Shown: positions 17,422 through 26,548, counted from the first letter of the stretch. The stretch is 64,000 nucleotides of DNA from Pseudomonadaceae bacterium (GCA_024743435.1 JANSWO010000007.1:184603-248602); one strand, 5' to 3'. Notes: a model not told the origin generated them from the letters alone. Numbers and translations: made by a program.

Positions 17422-18548
17422 TGGCTGAAGAAAGTAAAGGTCAGGAAAAGACAGAAGAGGCGACACCTCGAAAACTGCAGAAAGCGCGTGAGGACGGTCA
17501 GCTTGCCCGTAGTCGCGAGTTGAACACGGTGGCGGTGGTATTCGTTGGAGCACTGGCGCTCATGGCGATTGGGCCAATGGTCAGCACACGAATCATGGGT
17601 TTTGCCACCGCGAGTTTCGAGCAGGCAGCCAGCGGTATGCCGATGGCGGAGTATCTCGCCGGAGCGACCAGTACGCTATTGATTGCCGTGCTGCCGTTCT
17701 GTCTGTTTCTCGCCGTAGCTGCTGTCGCCAGTAGTGTCGTTGTGGGCGGCTTTGTCTTCTCTACCAAAGCGCTGGCGTTCAAGGCGGACCGGATTTCTCC
17801 GCTCAAAGGCATGAAGCGAATTTTCTCGCGCAAGTCCTTTGTTGAGTTACTCAAAGCGATAGGCAAATTCCTGCTGATCTCCTCCGTCGCGTCAGCGGCC
17901 CTGTATATGGTGACCGATCAACTGCTGGTGCTCGGTGACAAGGACATCCTTGTCGGTGTGGGCGAAGGCGTGACGGTAGTGCTCTGGTGCCTGCTGGCCA
18001 TGGGTTTTGTTCTCTTTGTTATCGCGGCCATTGACGTGCCGTTCCAGATCAGCGACTTCCAACGCCAGATGAAGATGACGAAGCAGGAAGTCAAAGACGA
18101 GATGAAGGACAGCGAGGGTAAGCCTGAGGTCAAGAGCCGGGTTCGCCAGATGCAGCAACAGATCAGCCAGCGTCGAATGCTCAGTGACATTCCCGATGCG
18201 GATGTCGTCATTACCAACCCCGAGCACTACGCGGTCGCGCTCAAGTACGACGAACAATCGGGCCGACCCCCAATTGTAATCGCGAAGGGTGCAGACCTGA
18301 TGGCGATGCAGATTCGCAAAATCGCTGCTGCCCATGATGTGCCCCAGGTCGCCACGCCTCCGTTGACGCGCGCCATTTACTACGCCGTTGAGATTGGCGG
18401 CGAGATACCGGGAACGTTGTTTGTCGCGGTAGCACAGGTGTTGGCCTATGTGTTCCAGCTGGATGCGTGGCATCGCGGCCAGGGTGCAGAGCCCACACCA
18501 TTGGATGACGACATGCCAATACCTGAAGAACTGAGGCGGGATAGCTGA
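17421..18548 (+). CDS. flhB: FlhB, export substrate-specificity switch
   Basis: FlhB is a four-helix membrane protein whose cytoplasmic domain cleaves itself and switches export from hook to filament proteins, triggered by FliK. The 375-aa product has the ESKGQEKTEEATPRKLQKAR N-terminus and four membrane segments. The cytoplasmic domain carries the cleavage site as N-P-E-H in VVITNPEHYAVALKYD, where most FlhB proteins have N-P-T-H. The Asn and Pro that drive cleavage are kept. I chose ATG at 17421, overlapping the fliR stop. Confidence 0.95.
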   Translation: MAEESKGQEKTEEATPRKLQKAREDGQLARSRELNTVAVVFVGALALMAIGPMVSTRIMGFATASFEQAASGMPMAEYLAGATSTLLIAVLPFCLFLAVAAVASSVVVGGFVFSTKALAFKADRISPLKGMKRIFSRKSFVELLKAIGKFLLISSVASAALYMVTDQLLVLGDKDILVGVGEGVTVVLWCLLAMGFVLFVIAAIDVPFQISDFQRQMKMTKQEVKDEMKDSEGKPEVKSRVRQMQQQISQRRMLSDIPDADVVITNPEHYAVALKYDEQSGRPPIVIAKGADLMAMQIRKIAAAHDVPQVATPPLTRAIYYAVEIGGEIPGTLFVAVAQVLAYVFQLDAWHRGQGAEPTPLDDDMPIPEELRRDS

Positions 18549-20641
18549 TGAGTACATTGACCTTCAGACAGATGGGTGATGCTACTCGCAGCAACTTGGG
18601 CGTACCGCTGCTGCTGCTAGCGCTACTTGCGATGATGACATTGCGCTTGCCTACGTTTTTGTTGGACGTGCTTTTTACGTTCAATATCGCGCTTGCGGTT
18701 GTTGTGTTGCTGGTGAGTGTTTACGCCCTGAGACCACTGGAGTTCGCCGCGTTTCCGACGGTGTTGCTGATCGCGACACTGCTGCGGCTCGGTCTGAACG
18801 TCGCGTCCACGCGAGTGGTTTTGCTCGATGGCCATGCGGGCGGTGACGCAGCCGGCAAAGTGATCGAGTCCTTCGGCGAAGTCGTCGTGGGCGGCAACTA
18901 TGTCGTGGGCTTAGTGGTCTTCATCATCCTCGTCATTATCAACTTTGTGGTGGTCACAAAGGGTGCCGGACGGATATCCGAAGTCAGTGCGCGCTTCACA
19001 CTGGATGCTATGCCTGGCAAGCAGATGGCGATTGATGCGGACCTGAATGCCGGTCTCATTGATTCAGATCAGGCTCGACTTCGACGAGAAGAGGTCTCGC
19101 AGGAAGCGGACTTCTACGGCTCGATGGACGGTGCCAGCAAGTTCGTGCGCGGAGATGCGGTGGCCGGCATTCTGATCCTGTTGATCAACATCATCGGTGG
19201 TCTTGGAATTGGCATGGCCCAACATGATTTGAGCTTCACCAGCGCTCTCGAGAACTACACGTTGCTCACCATTGGTGACGGGCTGGTGGCGCAAATTCCA
19301 TCGCTGCTGCTGTCGACGTCTGCGGCCATTATGGTGACGCGTGTGAGCAGCTCAGAAGACATGGGTACACAGGTCAACAACCAGCTCTTTGACGATCCGA
19401 GAGCGCTCTACGTGACCTCACTCGTTCTGTTCATTCTCGGCGTTATTCCTGGCATGCCTCATGTAGTGTTTCTGTCCCTGTCCGTCGGCATCGCTGGCTT
19501 TGCCTGGTGGCGCGGCGAGCACCGGCAACAGGAGCGGGTAGATGCGGTAGAGGAAGACGCGCCGGTTGAAGTTGTGGAGCCGAAAAACGCAGAAGTCAGT
19601 TGGGACGATGTGTCACCGGTTGATTCACTAGGGCTCGAAGTCGGTTATCGACTGATTCCACTTGTTGACAAGGGCCAGGGCGGCGAACTACTAGGGCGCA
19701 TCCGAGGGGTGCGCAAGAAGCTGTCTCAGGAACTCGGGTTTCTCATCCCCAGCGTTCACATTCGAGACAACCTGGAGTTGGCACCAAACGATTACCGGAT
19801 TTCGGTGATGGGTGTTTCAGTTGCGGATGCCCAGGTTTATCCCGATAAGTGGCTGGCGATTGATCCCGGAGAAGTGTTCGGCAAGGTGGAGGGGCTGGCG
19901 ACGGTAGATCCCGCATTTGGCCTGCCGGCGGTTTGGATTGAAGGCGAGGAAAAGGAAAACGCGGAAACGCTGGGTTACACGGTGGTCGATGCCAGTACGG
20001 TTATCGCGACGCATCTGAATCAACTGATGCAGTCCCAGGCGGCTTCGCTGTTTGGTCATGACGAAGCTGAAGCTCTCGTATCCCGGCTAGCGGAGTCATC
20101 ACCGAAACTCGCAGAACAGCTGACCCCGTCTGCGGTATCGATGCCGGTGTTGTTGAAAGTACTGAGAGCTCTTCTCACCGAACGGGTGCCGGTTCGAGAC
20201 ATCAAAACGATCGCGTTGGCCTTGATCGAAGCGAGTGCCAGAAACTCCGATCCTGACTATCTGTTGGCGATGACTCGAGTGTCGTTAGGGCCGGTCATCG
20301 TGCAGGGGATCTTCGGCGGCGATCAGGAGATGCAGGTCATTACGTTGGATCCTGAGCTTGAGTCGCTGCTGGTTCAGGCGCAGAGCCAGGGTTCAGCCGA
20401 TGCTCCCGTTCTTGAACCCGGCATGGCTGAGCGGCTGCAGCAGAGCATCAACGATGTTGCCGATGAACAGGAAGTCGCCGGCAAGCCGACAGTCCTATTG
20501 GTGGCCCAGCCTATTCGAGCGCTACTCGCGCGATTTGCCCGATTTACGCAGCGCTCGATCTACGTGATGTGTTTTGACGAGATTCCAGAGAACAAACAAA
20601 TAACCATTGTTCGAGCGATCGGACGGAGTGGAGAAGCATGA
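18548..20641 (+). CDS. flhA: FlhA, export gate and chaperone-docking protein
   Basis: FlhA forms the nonameric ring that uses the proton motive force for export and docks chaperone-substrate complexes. The 697-aa protein has an N-terminal block of about eight membrane helices with the family signatures LNVASTRVVLLDGHAGGDA and GRISEVSARFTLDAMPGKQM. The large cytoplasmic domain includes IDPGEVFGKVEGLATVDPAF. It overlaps flhB by one base and flhF by four. Confidence 0.97.
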   Translation: MSTLTFRQMGDATRSNLGVPLLLLALLAMMTLRLPTFLLDVLFTFNIALAVVVLLVSVYALRPLEFAAFPTVLLIATLLRLGLNVASTRVVLLDGHAGGDAAGKVIESFGEVVVGGNYVVGLVVFIILVIINFVVVTKGAGRISEVSARFTLDAMPGKQMAIDADLNAGLIDSDQARLRREEVSQEADFYGSMDGASKFVRGDAVAGILILLINIIGGLGIGMAQHDLSFTSALENYTLLTIGDGLVAQIPSLLLSTSAAIMVTRVSSSEDMGTQVNNQLFDDPRALYVTSLVLFILGVIPGMPHVVFLSLSVGIAGFAWWRGEHRQQERVDAVEEDAPVEVVEPKNAEVSWDDVSPVDSLGLEVGYRLIPLVDKGQGGELLGRIRGVRKKLSQELGFLIPSVHIRDNLELAPNDYRISVMGVSVADAQVYPDKWLAIDPGEVFGKVEGLATVDPAFGLPAVWIEGEEKENAETLGYTVVDASTVIATHLNQLMQSQAASLFGHDEAEALVSRLAESSPKLAEQLTPSAVSMPVLLKVLRALLTERVPVRDIKTIALALIEASARNSDPDYLLAMTRVSLGPVIVQGIFGGDQEMQVITLDPELESLLVQAQSQGSADAPVLEPGMAERLQQSINDVADEQEVAGKPTVLLVAQPIRALLARFARFTQRSIYVMCFDEIPENKQITIVRAIGRSGEA

Positions 20642-21696
20642 AGCAGACGATTTCCGGCACAAATATGCGTGACGTCATCGAGCGGGTCCGATTGCAGTAT
20701 GGCGACGATGCGCTAATCGTCAGCCAGCACTCTCAAGGCGGTCGGGCCGAGATTGTGGTGGAAGACGGATGCGTCGATCCGGACACAGAACGCGATGAAC
20801 GCAAAACGTCATTTGACGACGAACTGCGTGTACGTCTGGAGGCGGCACCGCGGCAGGAGAAATCAGCGCCACCATCAGCTCGTCGCAACAATGCGGGCCT
20901 TGCGCCGGAGCTGGTACAAGGCGCACTGAAACTGGGTTTGTCTGATGAGTTTGTGTCGAATCTGGATGTTTCGATCGCAGACGAGTCGGAGCTTCGCAGT
21001 CACATTCTCGCCAAGGTACCCCTGCTGAACGTGGACCAGCCGATGCGGGGGGTATGGCGATTGCTGGGATCGTCCGGTGTCGGCAAGACATCCGTTGCGA
21101 TCAAACTGTTGGCAGCGCGAGTTCTGCGTTATGGGACAACGGGCGCACGAGTAATCTCCGCAGACAATCGCAGGCTGGCCGGCCACGAAACGCTCCTGGC
21201 GGCGGCTGAATTGCTTTCCTGTGAACCTACCGTGCTCACAAGTGATGAGCTTCTAGAACCGACGCTGGGCAAGGTTGCTTCGCACGAGCTGGTGTTGGTC
21301 GACTCTTCGCACCGCTCGATTGTGGAGGTTGAGCGTGCGGCGCTACCACCGGTTCCGGGTGTATCGGATGTGGTTGTGCTACCAAATACCTGGCGCGTAG
21401 AGATGATTCGGCGCTACCTCGCTTCATTCGAGCCCGGACGTCTGGCGGGAGCAGTTGTCACCCACGTGGATGAGTCACCGCAGATTGCATCCGTTGTCAG
21501 TCTGCTTGCTGAATTCGATGTTCCTTTGCTCGCGCTTAGCCTCGGCACGGGGTTACCGGACTCGCTCGAATTTGCCAATCCTCGGTTGGTGGAGGCGTTG
21601 CTTTTTGAGGAATCGAGTTTTACCGCGTCAGCTGACCGAATGGGCAAAACCGGAATGCGAACTACGCTTAGACAGAGCTCCGGGAGATTCGCATGA
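20638..21696 (+). CDS. flhF: FlhF, SRP-family flagellar placement protein (degenerate GTPase)
   Basis: FlhF is an SRP-type GTPase that sets the pole where the flagellum is built. This copy is 352 aa, shorter than most. G1 is good (GSSGVGKT, 144-151), but the other motifs are eroded. The switch region reads ADNRRLAGHET where YRIGA-type sequence is usual. G3 reads VDSSH (221-225) instead of DTAG. G4 reads THVDE (275-279) instead of TKLDE. The C-terminal LGTGLPDSLEFANPRL still matches FlhF. It may bind nucleotide but hydrolyse poorly. ATGA overlap with flhA; the last four bases overlap flhG. Confidence 0.9.
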   Translation: MKQTISGTNMRDVIERVRLQYGDDALIVSQHSQGGRAEIVVEDGCVDPDTERDERKTSFDDELRVRLEAAPRQEKSAPPSARRNNAGLAPELVQGALKLGLSDEFVSNLDVSIADESELRSHILAKVPLLNVDQPMRGVWRLLGSSGVGKTSVAIKLLAARVLRYGTTGARVISADNRRLAGHETLLAAAELLSCEPTVLTSDELLEPTLGKVASHELVLVDSSHRSIVEVERAALPPVPGVSDVVVLPNTWRVEMIRRYLASFEPGRLAGAVVTHVDESPQIASVVSLLAEFDVPLLALSLGTGLPDSLEFANPRLVEALLFEESSFTASADRMGKTGMRTTLRQSSGRFA

Positions 21697-22508
21697 ATCC
21701 GATTCAGGTTGTCGCCGTATCAGGTGGTAAAGGCGGCATAGGCAAAACTAATACGTCTGTGAACCTCGCGATCGCGCTCGCCCGCCGGGGGCGCCGGGTA
21801 GCGCTGCTCGATGCTGATCTGGGTCTTGCGAATGTCGATGTCATGCTGGGTTTGAAACCTCAGAAAACGCTGGCTGATCTCCTCTCCGGCGAAGCCGAGA
21901 TCATTGATGTTCTGATTGAAGGGCCAGCAGGCATCCGAATTGTACCGGCGACCTCTGGCGCCCAGGACATGACGCGTTTGTCGAGCGCAGAACATGCTGG
22001 ACTAATCAGTTCGTTCAACTCGATTGCCCATCAGATCGATGTGTTGCTGATCGATACCGCGGCCGGCATTTCGCCCGATGTAACGACGTTCCTCTGTGCA
22101 GCGCAGGAAGTTTTGCTGGTTGTGTGTGATGAGCCGACGGCCCTCACAGACGCGTACGCGCTGATAAAGGTACTGAATCAGAATTACGGCGTGGATCGCG
22201 TCCGCATACTGGTCAACATGGTGCGTAGCGATGAAGACGGCAAACGTACGTTTGCCAAGCTGGAAAACGTGTGTGACCGCTTCTTGAATACGTCTTTGCT
22301 CTACGCCGGGGCCATTCCATTTGACGATTACGTACGGCGTGCTGTGCAGAAGCAACAGGCGGTTGTTGACGCATATCCGACGGCGAAGGCTTCCATGGCC
22401 TATATGGAGCTTGCCGAGGTGGTCAGCACTTGGCCGATTCCTGCGCGAGTAACAGGCAACCTGCAGTTCTTTATCGAACAGCTCGCTGCCGAGCACAGGG
22501 TGCAGTGA
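21693..22508 (+). CDS. flhG: FlhG/FleN, MinD-like flagellar number regulator
   Basis: FlhG (FleN) is a MinD-family ATPase that limits flagellar number, in part by restraining FleQ and acting on FlhF. The 271-aa protein has the deviant Walker A SGGKGGIGKT (10-19), the ALLDADLGLANVDVMLGL switch region and the LLIDTAAGISPDVTTFL Walker B region, all typical. Membrane-targeting residues are not obvious at the C-terminus. It overlaps flhF and fliA by 4 bases each, giving the flhF-flhG-fliA order of polar flagellates. Confidence 0.95.
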   Translation: MNPIQVVAVSGGKGGIGKTNTSVNLAIALARRGRRVALLDADLGLANVDVMLGLKPQKTLADLLSGEAEIIDVLIEGPAGIRIVPATSGAQDMTRLSSAEHAGLISSFNSIAHQIDVLLIDTAAGISPDVTTFLCAAQEVLLVVCDEPTALTDAYALIKVLNQNYGVDRVRILVNMVRSDEDGKRTFAKLENVCDRFLNTSLLYAGAIPFDDYVRRAVQKQQAVVDAYPTAKASMAYMELAEVVSTWPIPARVTGNLQFFIEQLAAEHRVQ

Positions 22509-23236
22509 CCTTGGAGACCGGTATTGCAGCCTACCGTCAGGAGCAAAGCGGTGATGCGCTGGTGGAGCAGTATGCTCCGTTGGTAAAACGCATCGCTCAC
22601 CATCTGCTCGCACGCTTGCCAGATTCGGTGCTGGTAGATGATCTGATACAGGCAGGCATGATCGGTCTGCTCGAGGCCGCTCGAAGCTACGATGGAAACA
22701 AAGGCGCGAGCTTTTCAACGTTTGCCGGAATACGCATTCGTGGCGCGATGCTGGATGACATTCGGCGTGGTGATTGGGCGCCTAGATCGGTGCACAGAAA
22801 CGCTCGTCGGATTTCGGATGCAATGCGCCGCCTCGAGTCTGAGCTTGGTCGAGGAGTGCGCGATACCGAAGTTGCGGATTCACTAGAGCTTGAGCTCGAT
22901 GAGTACAACCGCATCGTAAAAGACGTAGCTCACTGCCGTTTGTTCAGCTTTGAGGAGATTACGGAATCGGATGATGTTGGCGACGTTCTCCCTGGCGCCG
23001 ACGATGATCCGTCCAGCCGTTATGTGGAACGCTCTTTCCAGGCTCAGCTCGCTGAGGCGATCAGACAGCTCAGCGATCGTGAACAACTGGCGTTGTCTTT
23101 GTACTACGACGAAGAACTGAATCTGAAAGAGGTGGGCGAGGTTCTCGAAGTCAGTGAGTCTCGCGTATCGCAGATACTGTCTCAGGCCTCTTTGAAACTC
23201 CGGGGACTGCTTGATGAATGGCAGCGTCGACGATGA
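22505..23236 (+). CDS. fliA: FliA, sigma28 flagellar sigma factor
   Basis: FliA directs RNA polymerase to late flagellar promoters such as flagellin and is held by FlgM until the hook is done. From GTG at 22505 (overlapping the flhG stop as GTGA) the product is 243 aa, the standard size. Region 2 is visible in LVKRIAHHLLARLPDSVLVD and IQAGMIGLLEAARSYD, followed by FSTFAGIRIRGAMLDDIR. Region 4 is visible in DREQLALSLYYDEELNLKEV with the HTH VLEVSESRVSQILSQA. The longer frame from 22430 would overlap flhG heavily and is not needed. Confidence 0.96.
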   Translation: MTLETGIAAYRQEQSGDALVEQYAPLVKRIAHHLLARLPDSVLVDDLIQAGMIGLLEAARSYDGNKGASFSTFAGIRIRGAMLDDIRRGDWAPRSVHRNARRISDAMRRLESELGRGVRDTEVADSLELELDEYNRIVKDVAHCRLFSFEEITESDDVGDVLPGADDDPSSRYVERSFQAQLAEAIRQLSDREQLALSLYYDEELNLKEVGEVLEVSESRVSQILSQASLKLRGLLDEWQRRR

Positions 23237-23282
23237 GTGACACGCAAACCAAGCGCTCGGTGGTGTGGTGCCAGGGGGTTAC

Positions 23283-24032
23283 ATGGATGTCCTAGCGATT
23301 GTTGGAATCGTACTCGGCTTCGCCGCGATACTGGGCGGTAACTTCCTGGAGGGCGGTCATCTGGGCGCGCTGGCGGATACGCCCGCTGGAGTGATCGTGA
23401 TTGGCGGAACGCTGGGCGCTGCGTTGTTGCAGACACCACTTGCAGAGCTCAAGAGGGCCATGTCTTTATTGCGTTGGGTGTGGCGTCCGCCGGCTCACGA
23501 ACCCGCGGCGCTCGTAACAAAGATGAGTGCCTGGAGCCGCGTCGCCCGCAAAGATGGCTTACTGGGGCTGGAGCGGTTGCTGGAGAAAGAGAAGGACCCA
23601 TTTACCCGTAAGGGCCTTGCACTGCTGGTTGACGGTGCGGAACCCGCCGCTATTCGGCAGGTGCTTGAAACCGAGATGATCGCGTGTGCAGATCGGGATC
23701 ATCATGCGGCCGGTGTCTACAACGCGATGGGTGGATACGCGCCCACCATCGGCATCATTGGCGCGGTTATGGGTTTGATTCACGTGCTGCGCAATCTGGC
23801 GGATCCGGATGCGCTCGGCGCGGGAATTGCCACGGCGTTTGTCGCCACAATCTATGGCGTTGGGCTGGCTAACCTGTTGTTGCTTCCGGTTGCTGGCAGG
23901 CTTGCGACACTCGTTGATCGGCAGCAGCAGCTGCACGCGATGGTGATAGACGGTTTGCTTGCTATCGCAGAGGGAGAACACCCTAAATCGATTGAAGTGC
24001 GGCTGTCCGGATTCGACGCGGCGCCAGCCTGA
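23283..24032 (+). CDS. motC: MotC/MotA-type stator channel subunit
   Basis: An inner-membrane ion-channel subunit that pushes on FliG. The 249-aa product has four membrane helices. Arg89 and Glu97 (VARKDGLLGLE) line up with the FliG-contacting charges of MotA, and the conserved proline is in YAPTIGIIGAVMGLIHVL. In Pseudomonas the pair encoded after fliA is MotC/MotD, so I use that name by position. ATG at 23283 follows AGGGGG by four bases; an upstream GTG at 23265 is less likely. In Pseudomonas cheYZAB lie between fliA and this gene; none are here. Confidence 0.92.
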   Translation: MDVLAIVGIVLGFAAILGGNFLEGGHLGALADTPAGVIVIGGTLGAALLQTPLAELKRAMSLLRWVWRPPAHEPAALVTKMSAWSRVARKDGLLGLERLLEKEKDPFTRKGLALLVDGAEPAAIRQVLETEMIACADRDHHAAGVYNAMGGYAPTIGIIGAVMGLIHVLRNLADPDALGAGIATAFVATIYGVGLANLLLLPVAGRLATLVDRQQQLHAMVIDGLLAIAEGEHPKSIEVRLSGFDAAPA

Positions 24033-24904
24033 TGCGGTCTGCCTTGGTCGCTGCTCGCGCTCGTTCCGCCAGGCATCGTGCACCACCGAGTCATGAACGC
24101 TGGTTGGTTTCATATGCCGATTTCCTGACGCTGCTGTTTGGCTTCTTCGTCGTGATGTACGCCATCTCCTCGGTTGATGATTCTCGCTTCGACATGATCA
24201 GCGAGATACTCATGCAGACCTTCAACGCGGAGCAAAGCGCGATAGCACCGATTCAGGTGGGTGATCCTGCGCGTTCGTCCTCTCCTTCGGTCATTGATTT
24301 TCGCGAGCAGGCACGCAGTGTTGATACTGAGCAGGGTGATACCACGGTGCCCATCGATGAAGAGGCCGTGCGCGAACGATTCACGGGTCTCGTTGACGAA
24401 TCCGCACTGTCGGTAACTTCGGACAATGACTGGTTGCAGATCAATATGGATGCTCGGGTTCTTTTTGCTTCGGGTCAGGCGGCCTTAAACCCGGATGCCA
24501 ACCCACTGCTCGATGAGCTGGCGGCTTTCCTTGGCGATATCGACAATCGAGTTACGGTGGAGGGCTATACCGACAACACGCCAACGACCGGTGCCCAGTA
24601 CCCTTCGAACTGGGAGCTTTCGAGCGCGCGGGCCGCAAGCGTCGTTCGCGCCCTGGTTGCGCGCTCCATCGCCGCTGAGAGGTTGTCAGCGATTGGCCAT
24701 GGTGAAAACTATCCGATTGAAACCAATGGTACGGCCGAGGGTAGGGCGGCAAACCGGCGCGTGAGTGTGGTGGTTGCGCGGTCTACGTCGCTGGCCGCAG
24801 ATGATGGCTTCATCGTCCGCCAGGTAGTGAATCCGGAGCCTCGGATATTGCCGGAACGCACAGAGGACGGTGGGCTGCGATTCGTTGCGGAAGACGAAAC
24901 CTAG
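24032..24904 (+). CDS. motD: MotD/MotB-type stator subunit
   Basis: The partner that anchors the stator to peptidoglycan and carries the ion-binding aspartate. The 290-aa protein has a short basic N-terminus and one membrane helix in SYADFLTLLFGFFVVMYAIS, where Asp30 is the ion site. A periplasmic linker follows, then an OmpA-type peptidoglycan-binding domain (VEGYTDNTPTT, ELSSARAASVVRAL, SAIGHGENYP, GRAANRRVSVVV). It overlaps motC by one base. The Asp-bearing helix is a useful comparison for the two vWA proteins at 34577-36702. Confidence 0.94.
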   Translation: MRSALVAARARSARHRAPPSHERWLVSYADFLTLLFGFFVVMYAISSVDDSRFDMISEILMQTFNAEQSAIAPIQVGDPARSSSPSVIDFREQARSVDTEQGDTTVPIDEEAVRERFTGLVDESALSVTSDNDWLQINMDARVLFASGQAALNPDANPLLDELAAFLGDIDNRVTVEGYTDNTPTTGAQYPSNWELSSARAASVVRALVARSIAAERLSAIGHGENYPIETNGTAEGRAANRRVSVVVARSTSLAADDGFIVRQVVNPEPRILPERTEDGGLRFVAEDET

Positions 24905-25180
24905 ATCTCACTGAGTATTTGCGGGCAGAACCAACTCAGCAAGGTGCTATTGCAACTCCCTTCGATTATCCCCGCGAGCACCACTGGTCCGTGATCGCCT
25001 TGAATGGCGTCGACAAACTGCCGCAGAGTGTGGGAATGGTGCCGGATTACTGGCGCTCTGTCTTATATCGACTACGCTTTGGACTGAAAGAGCGGAAGAC
25101 CGGCTCGGTATCAGAGGCGCACATTTCATGTTTGTCAGTCAAAGCAGTGGAAACTTCAACGCCAACGAGGGATGCGGGTC
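24905..25180. other. Gap between motD and the DUF2802 gene
   Basis: This 276-base stretch has no gene I can support. A frame from TTG at 24919 runs into the DUF2802 gene, but its translation (with SVIALNGVDKLPQSVGMVP early on) matches no family I know and lacks a ribosome site. In Pseudomonas-type clusters, chemotaxis-placement genes and cheW sit here. The stretch may be the scar of their loss, or hold a short unknown gene. Confidence 0.3.
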
Positions 25181-25543
25181 ATGACCGATCTTTCATCGGC
25201 AACCTTAGGCTGGTTGCTTCTGGCTCAGGCATTGATCTTTGCTGCTTTGGTGTTAGCGCTGCTGATGGCTCTGTCGCGATTAAACAGAACAGATGCGTTG
25301 GTCGAGCAGCTCTCGAGAGAGATATCGGTTTACGTTGAGACATCGGTTGAGTTGGCAGCGTGTGTCGATCGGCGAATGAATGACGGCGCCCAGCCTATGC
25401 CCTCTCGTTCCTCAAGGCGGGAATTGCTGGCGCAGGCTCGTGCGCGGCGCGATGGTGGCTTATCGATGGCCCACATTGCGACATCGCTTGAGCTGAGCGA
25501 AGACGAACAAGCACTTCTGGCCATCGTCCCGGAACCGCGCTAG
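25181..25543 (+). CDS. DUF2802 membrane protein
   Basis: A 120-aa protein with one N-terminal membrane helix (LGWLLLAQALIFAALVLALLMAL), a short coiled coil, and a C-terminal segment (ARARRDGGLSMAHIATSLELSEDEQALLAIV) that resembles the HTH-like end of DUF2802 proteins. DUF2802 genes commonly close the motCD-cheW stretch of polar flagellar clusters, so synteny supports the call. Function is unknown. I chose ATG at 25181, with GAGGG 9 bases upstream, over ATG at 25172. It converges with sufE only 6 bases away. Confidence 0.7.
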   Translation: MTDLSSATLGWLLLAQALIFAALVLALLMALSRLNRTDALVEQLSREISVYVETSVELAACVDRRMNDGAQPMPSRSSRRELLAQARARRDGGLSMAHIATSLELSEDEQALLAIVPEPR

Positions 25544-25549
25544 AAAGCT

Positions 25550-25984
25550 TTATCCGGATTGCGTTTCTGTTTGAGCAGCGACTTCCCGAACGCGGCCAAC
25601 CATGGCGCGCAAGCCGTTGCCTCGAGTAGCGCTTAAATGGCTGAGTAGATCGAGCTCAGCAAAAAGCGCCTCAATATCGGTATCCAAAATCTCGCGCGGC
25701 GTGCGCTCGTTCAGCGCCGCCAGTACGATCGCGATCAAACCACGAACGATGTGCGCGTCGCTATCGATATCGAAGACGAGCTTTTTGGTCGCTGAATCGC
25801 CTGTCGTTTCTGTCTGGCTGTGCAACCAGACCTGACTCTGGCAGCCGCGGACAATATTGTCATCGGTCTTCAACTCATCGCTCATGGCGGGTAGCTCCCG
25901 CCCGAGGTCGAGCAAAAATCGATACTTGTCTTCCCAGTCGTCGAAGAATTCGAAACTGTCGCGGATATCGTCGAGGCTAGTCAT
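25550..25984 (-). CDS. sufE: SufE, sulfur acceptor for SufS
   Basis: SufE takes the persulfide sulfur from SufS and passes it to SufB. The 144-aa protein has the family core FDDWEDKYRFLLDLGRELP and the acceptor cysteine in NIVRGCQSQVWL (Cys48), followed by the typical DSDAHIVRGLIAIVLAALN. It is the last gene of the suf operon, 18 bases after sufT, and converges with the DUF2802 gene with no obvious terminator between. Confidence 0.95.
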   Translation of the reverse strand: MTSLDDIRDSFEFFDDWEDKYRFLLDLGRELPAMSDELKTDDNIVRGCQSQVWLHSQTETTGDSATKKLVFDIDSDAHIVRGLIAIVLAALNERTPREILDTDIEALFAELDLLSHLSATRGNGLRAMVGRVREVAAQTETQSG

Positions 25985-26002
25985 AACAGGTCTCTGCTGA
26001 CC

Positions 26003-26527
26003 TCAGAAAAGACCGAGGCTAAGCTGTGCTTCATCGCTCATCATGTCTCGATTCCAGGCTGGGTCGAACACGAGATCAACGTCGATAGACTCAACAAACG
26101 GTACTTGTGCAACGCGCTCGCGAACGTCGGCAACCAGCACATCGCCCATGCCGCATCCGGGTGCCGTTAGCGTCATAGTGATGGCGACGTTTGTACCGTC
26201 TATCGTGACGTCATAGATAAGGCCGAGCTCTGTGATGCTCACGGGAATCTCGGGGTCGAATACGCTCGCGAGGGCCTCGTTCACCTGTTCTGGATCGATT
26301 TTGCCGTCGGCTGGCGGGTCGAAGGAAAGCCGGGTTGGTTCGAAACCAATAGCGTCGGCGTTGGCGCCATCGATGCGTGCCATGTTGCCGTTATAGACCA
26401 CCGTGTAGGTTCCGCCTAACGCTTGAGTCAACGTCACGAATACGCCAGCAGGCAATGTAATGGGGTCGCCGGTCGGCACCAGCCGGGCTGCCACTTCCCT
26501 TTCTACCGGGACAAGTCGTCGTTCCAC
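26003..26527 (-). CDS. sufT: SufT, Fe-S cluster assembly protein
   Basis: SufT is an Fe-S maturation factor whose core is a MIP18/DUF59 domain. In this 174-aa protein the DUF59 part is clear (NEALASVFDPEIPVSITELG, then LIYDVTIDG and TLTAPGCGMGDVLVADV). The N-terminal extension (VFVTLTQALGGTYTVVYNGN) is characteristic of SufT rather than stand-alone DUF59 proteins. The start is GTG. It sits between sufA and sufE in the operon, which fits a role in cluster delivery. Confidence 0.92.
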   Translation of the reverse strand: MERRLVPVEREVAARLVPTGDPITLPAGVFVTLTQALGGTYTVVYNGNMARIDGANADAIGFEPTRLSFDPPADGKIDPEQVNEALASVFDPEIPVSITELGLIYDVTIDGTNVAITMTLTAPGCGMGDVLVADVRERVAQVPFVESIDVDLVFDPAWNRDMMSDEAQLSLGLF

Positions 26528-26548
26528 AGATCAGGCCTTTTGTGCAGT

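Noticed and set aside
24919..25338. A CheW-like gene between motD and DUF2802
   Set aside because: Position fits, but the translation lacks every CheW motif I know, starts with TTG and has no ribosome site.
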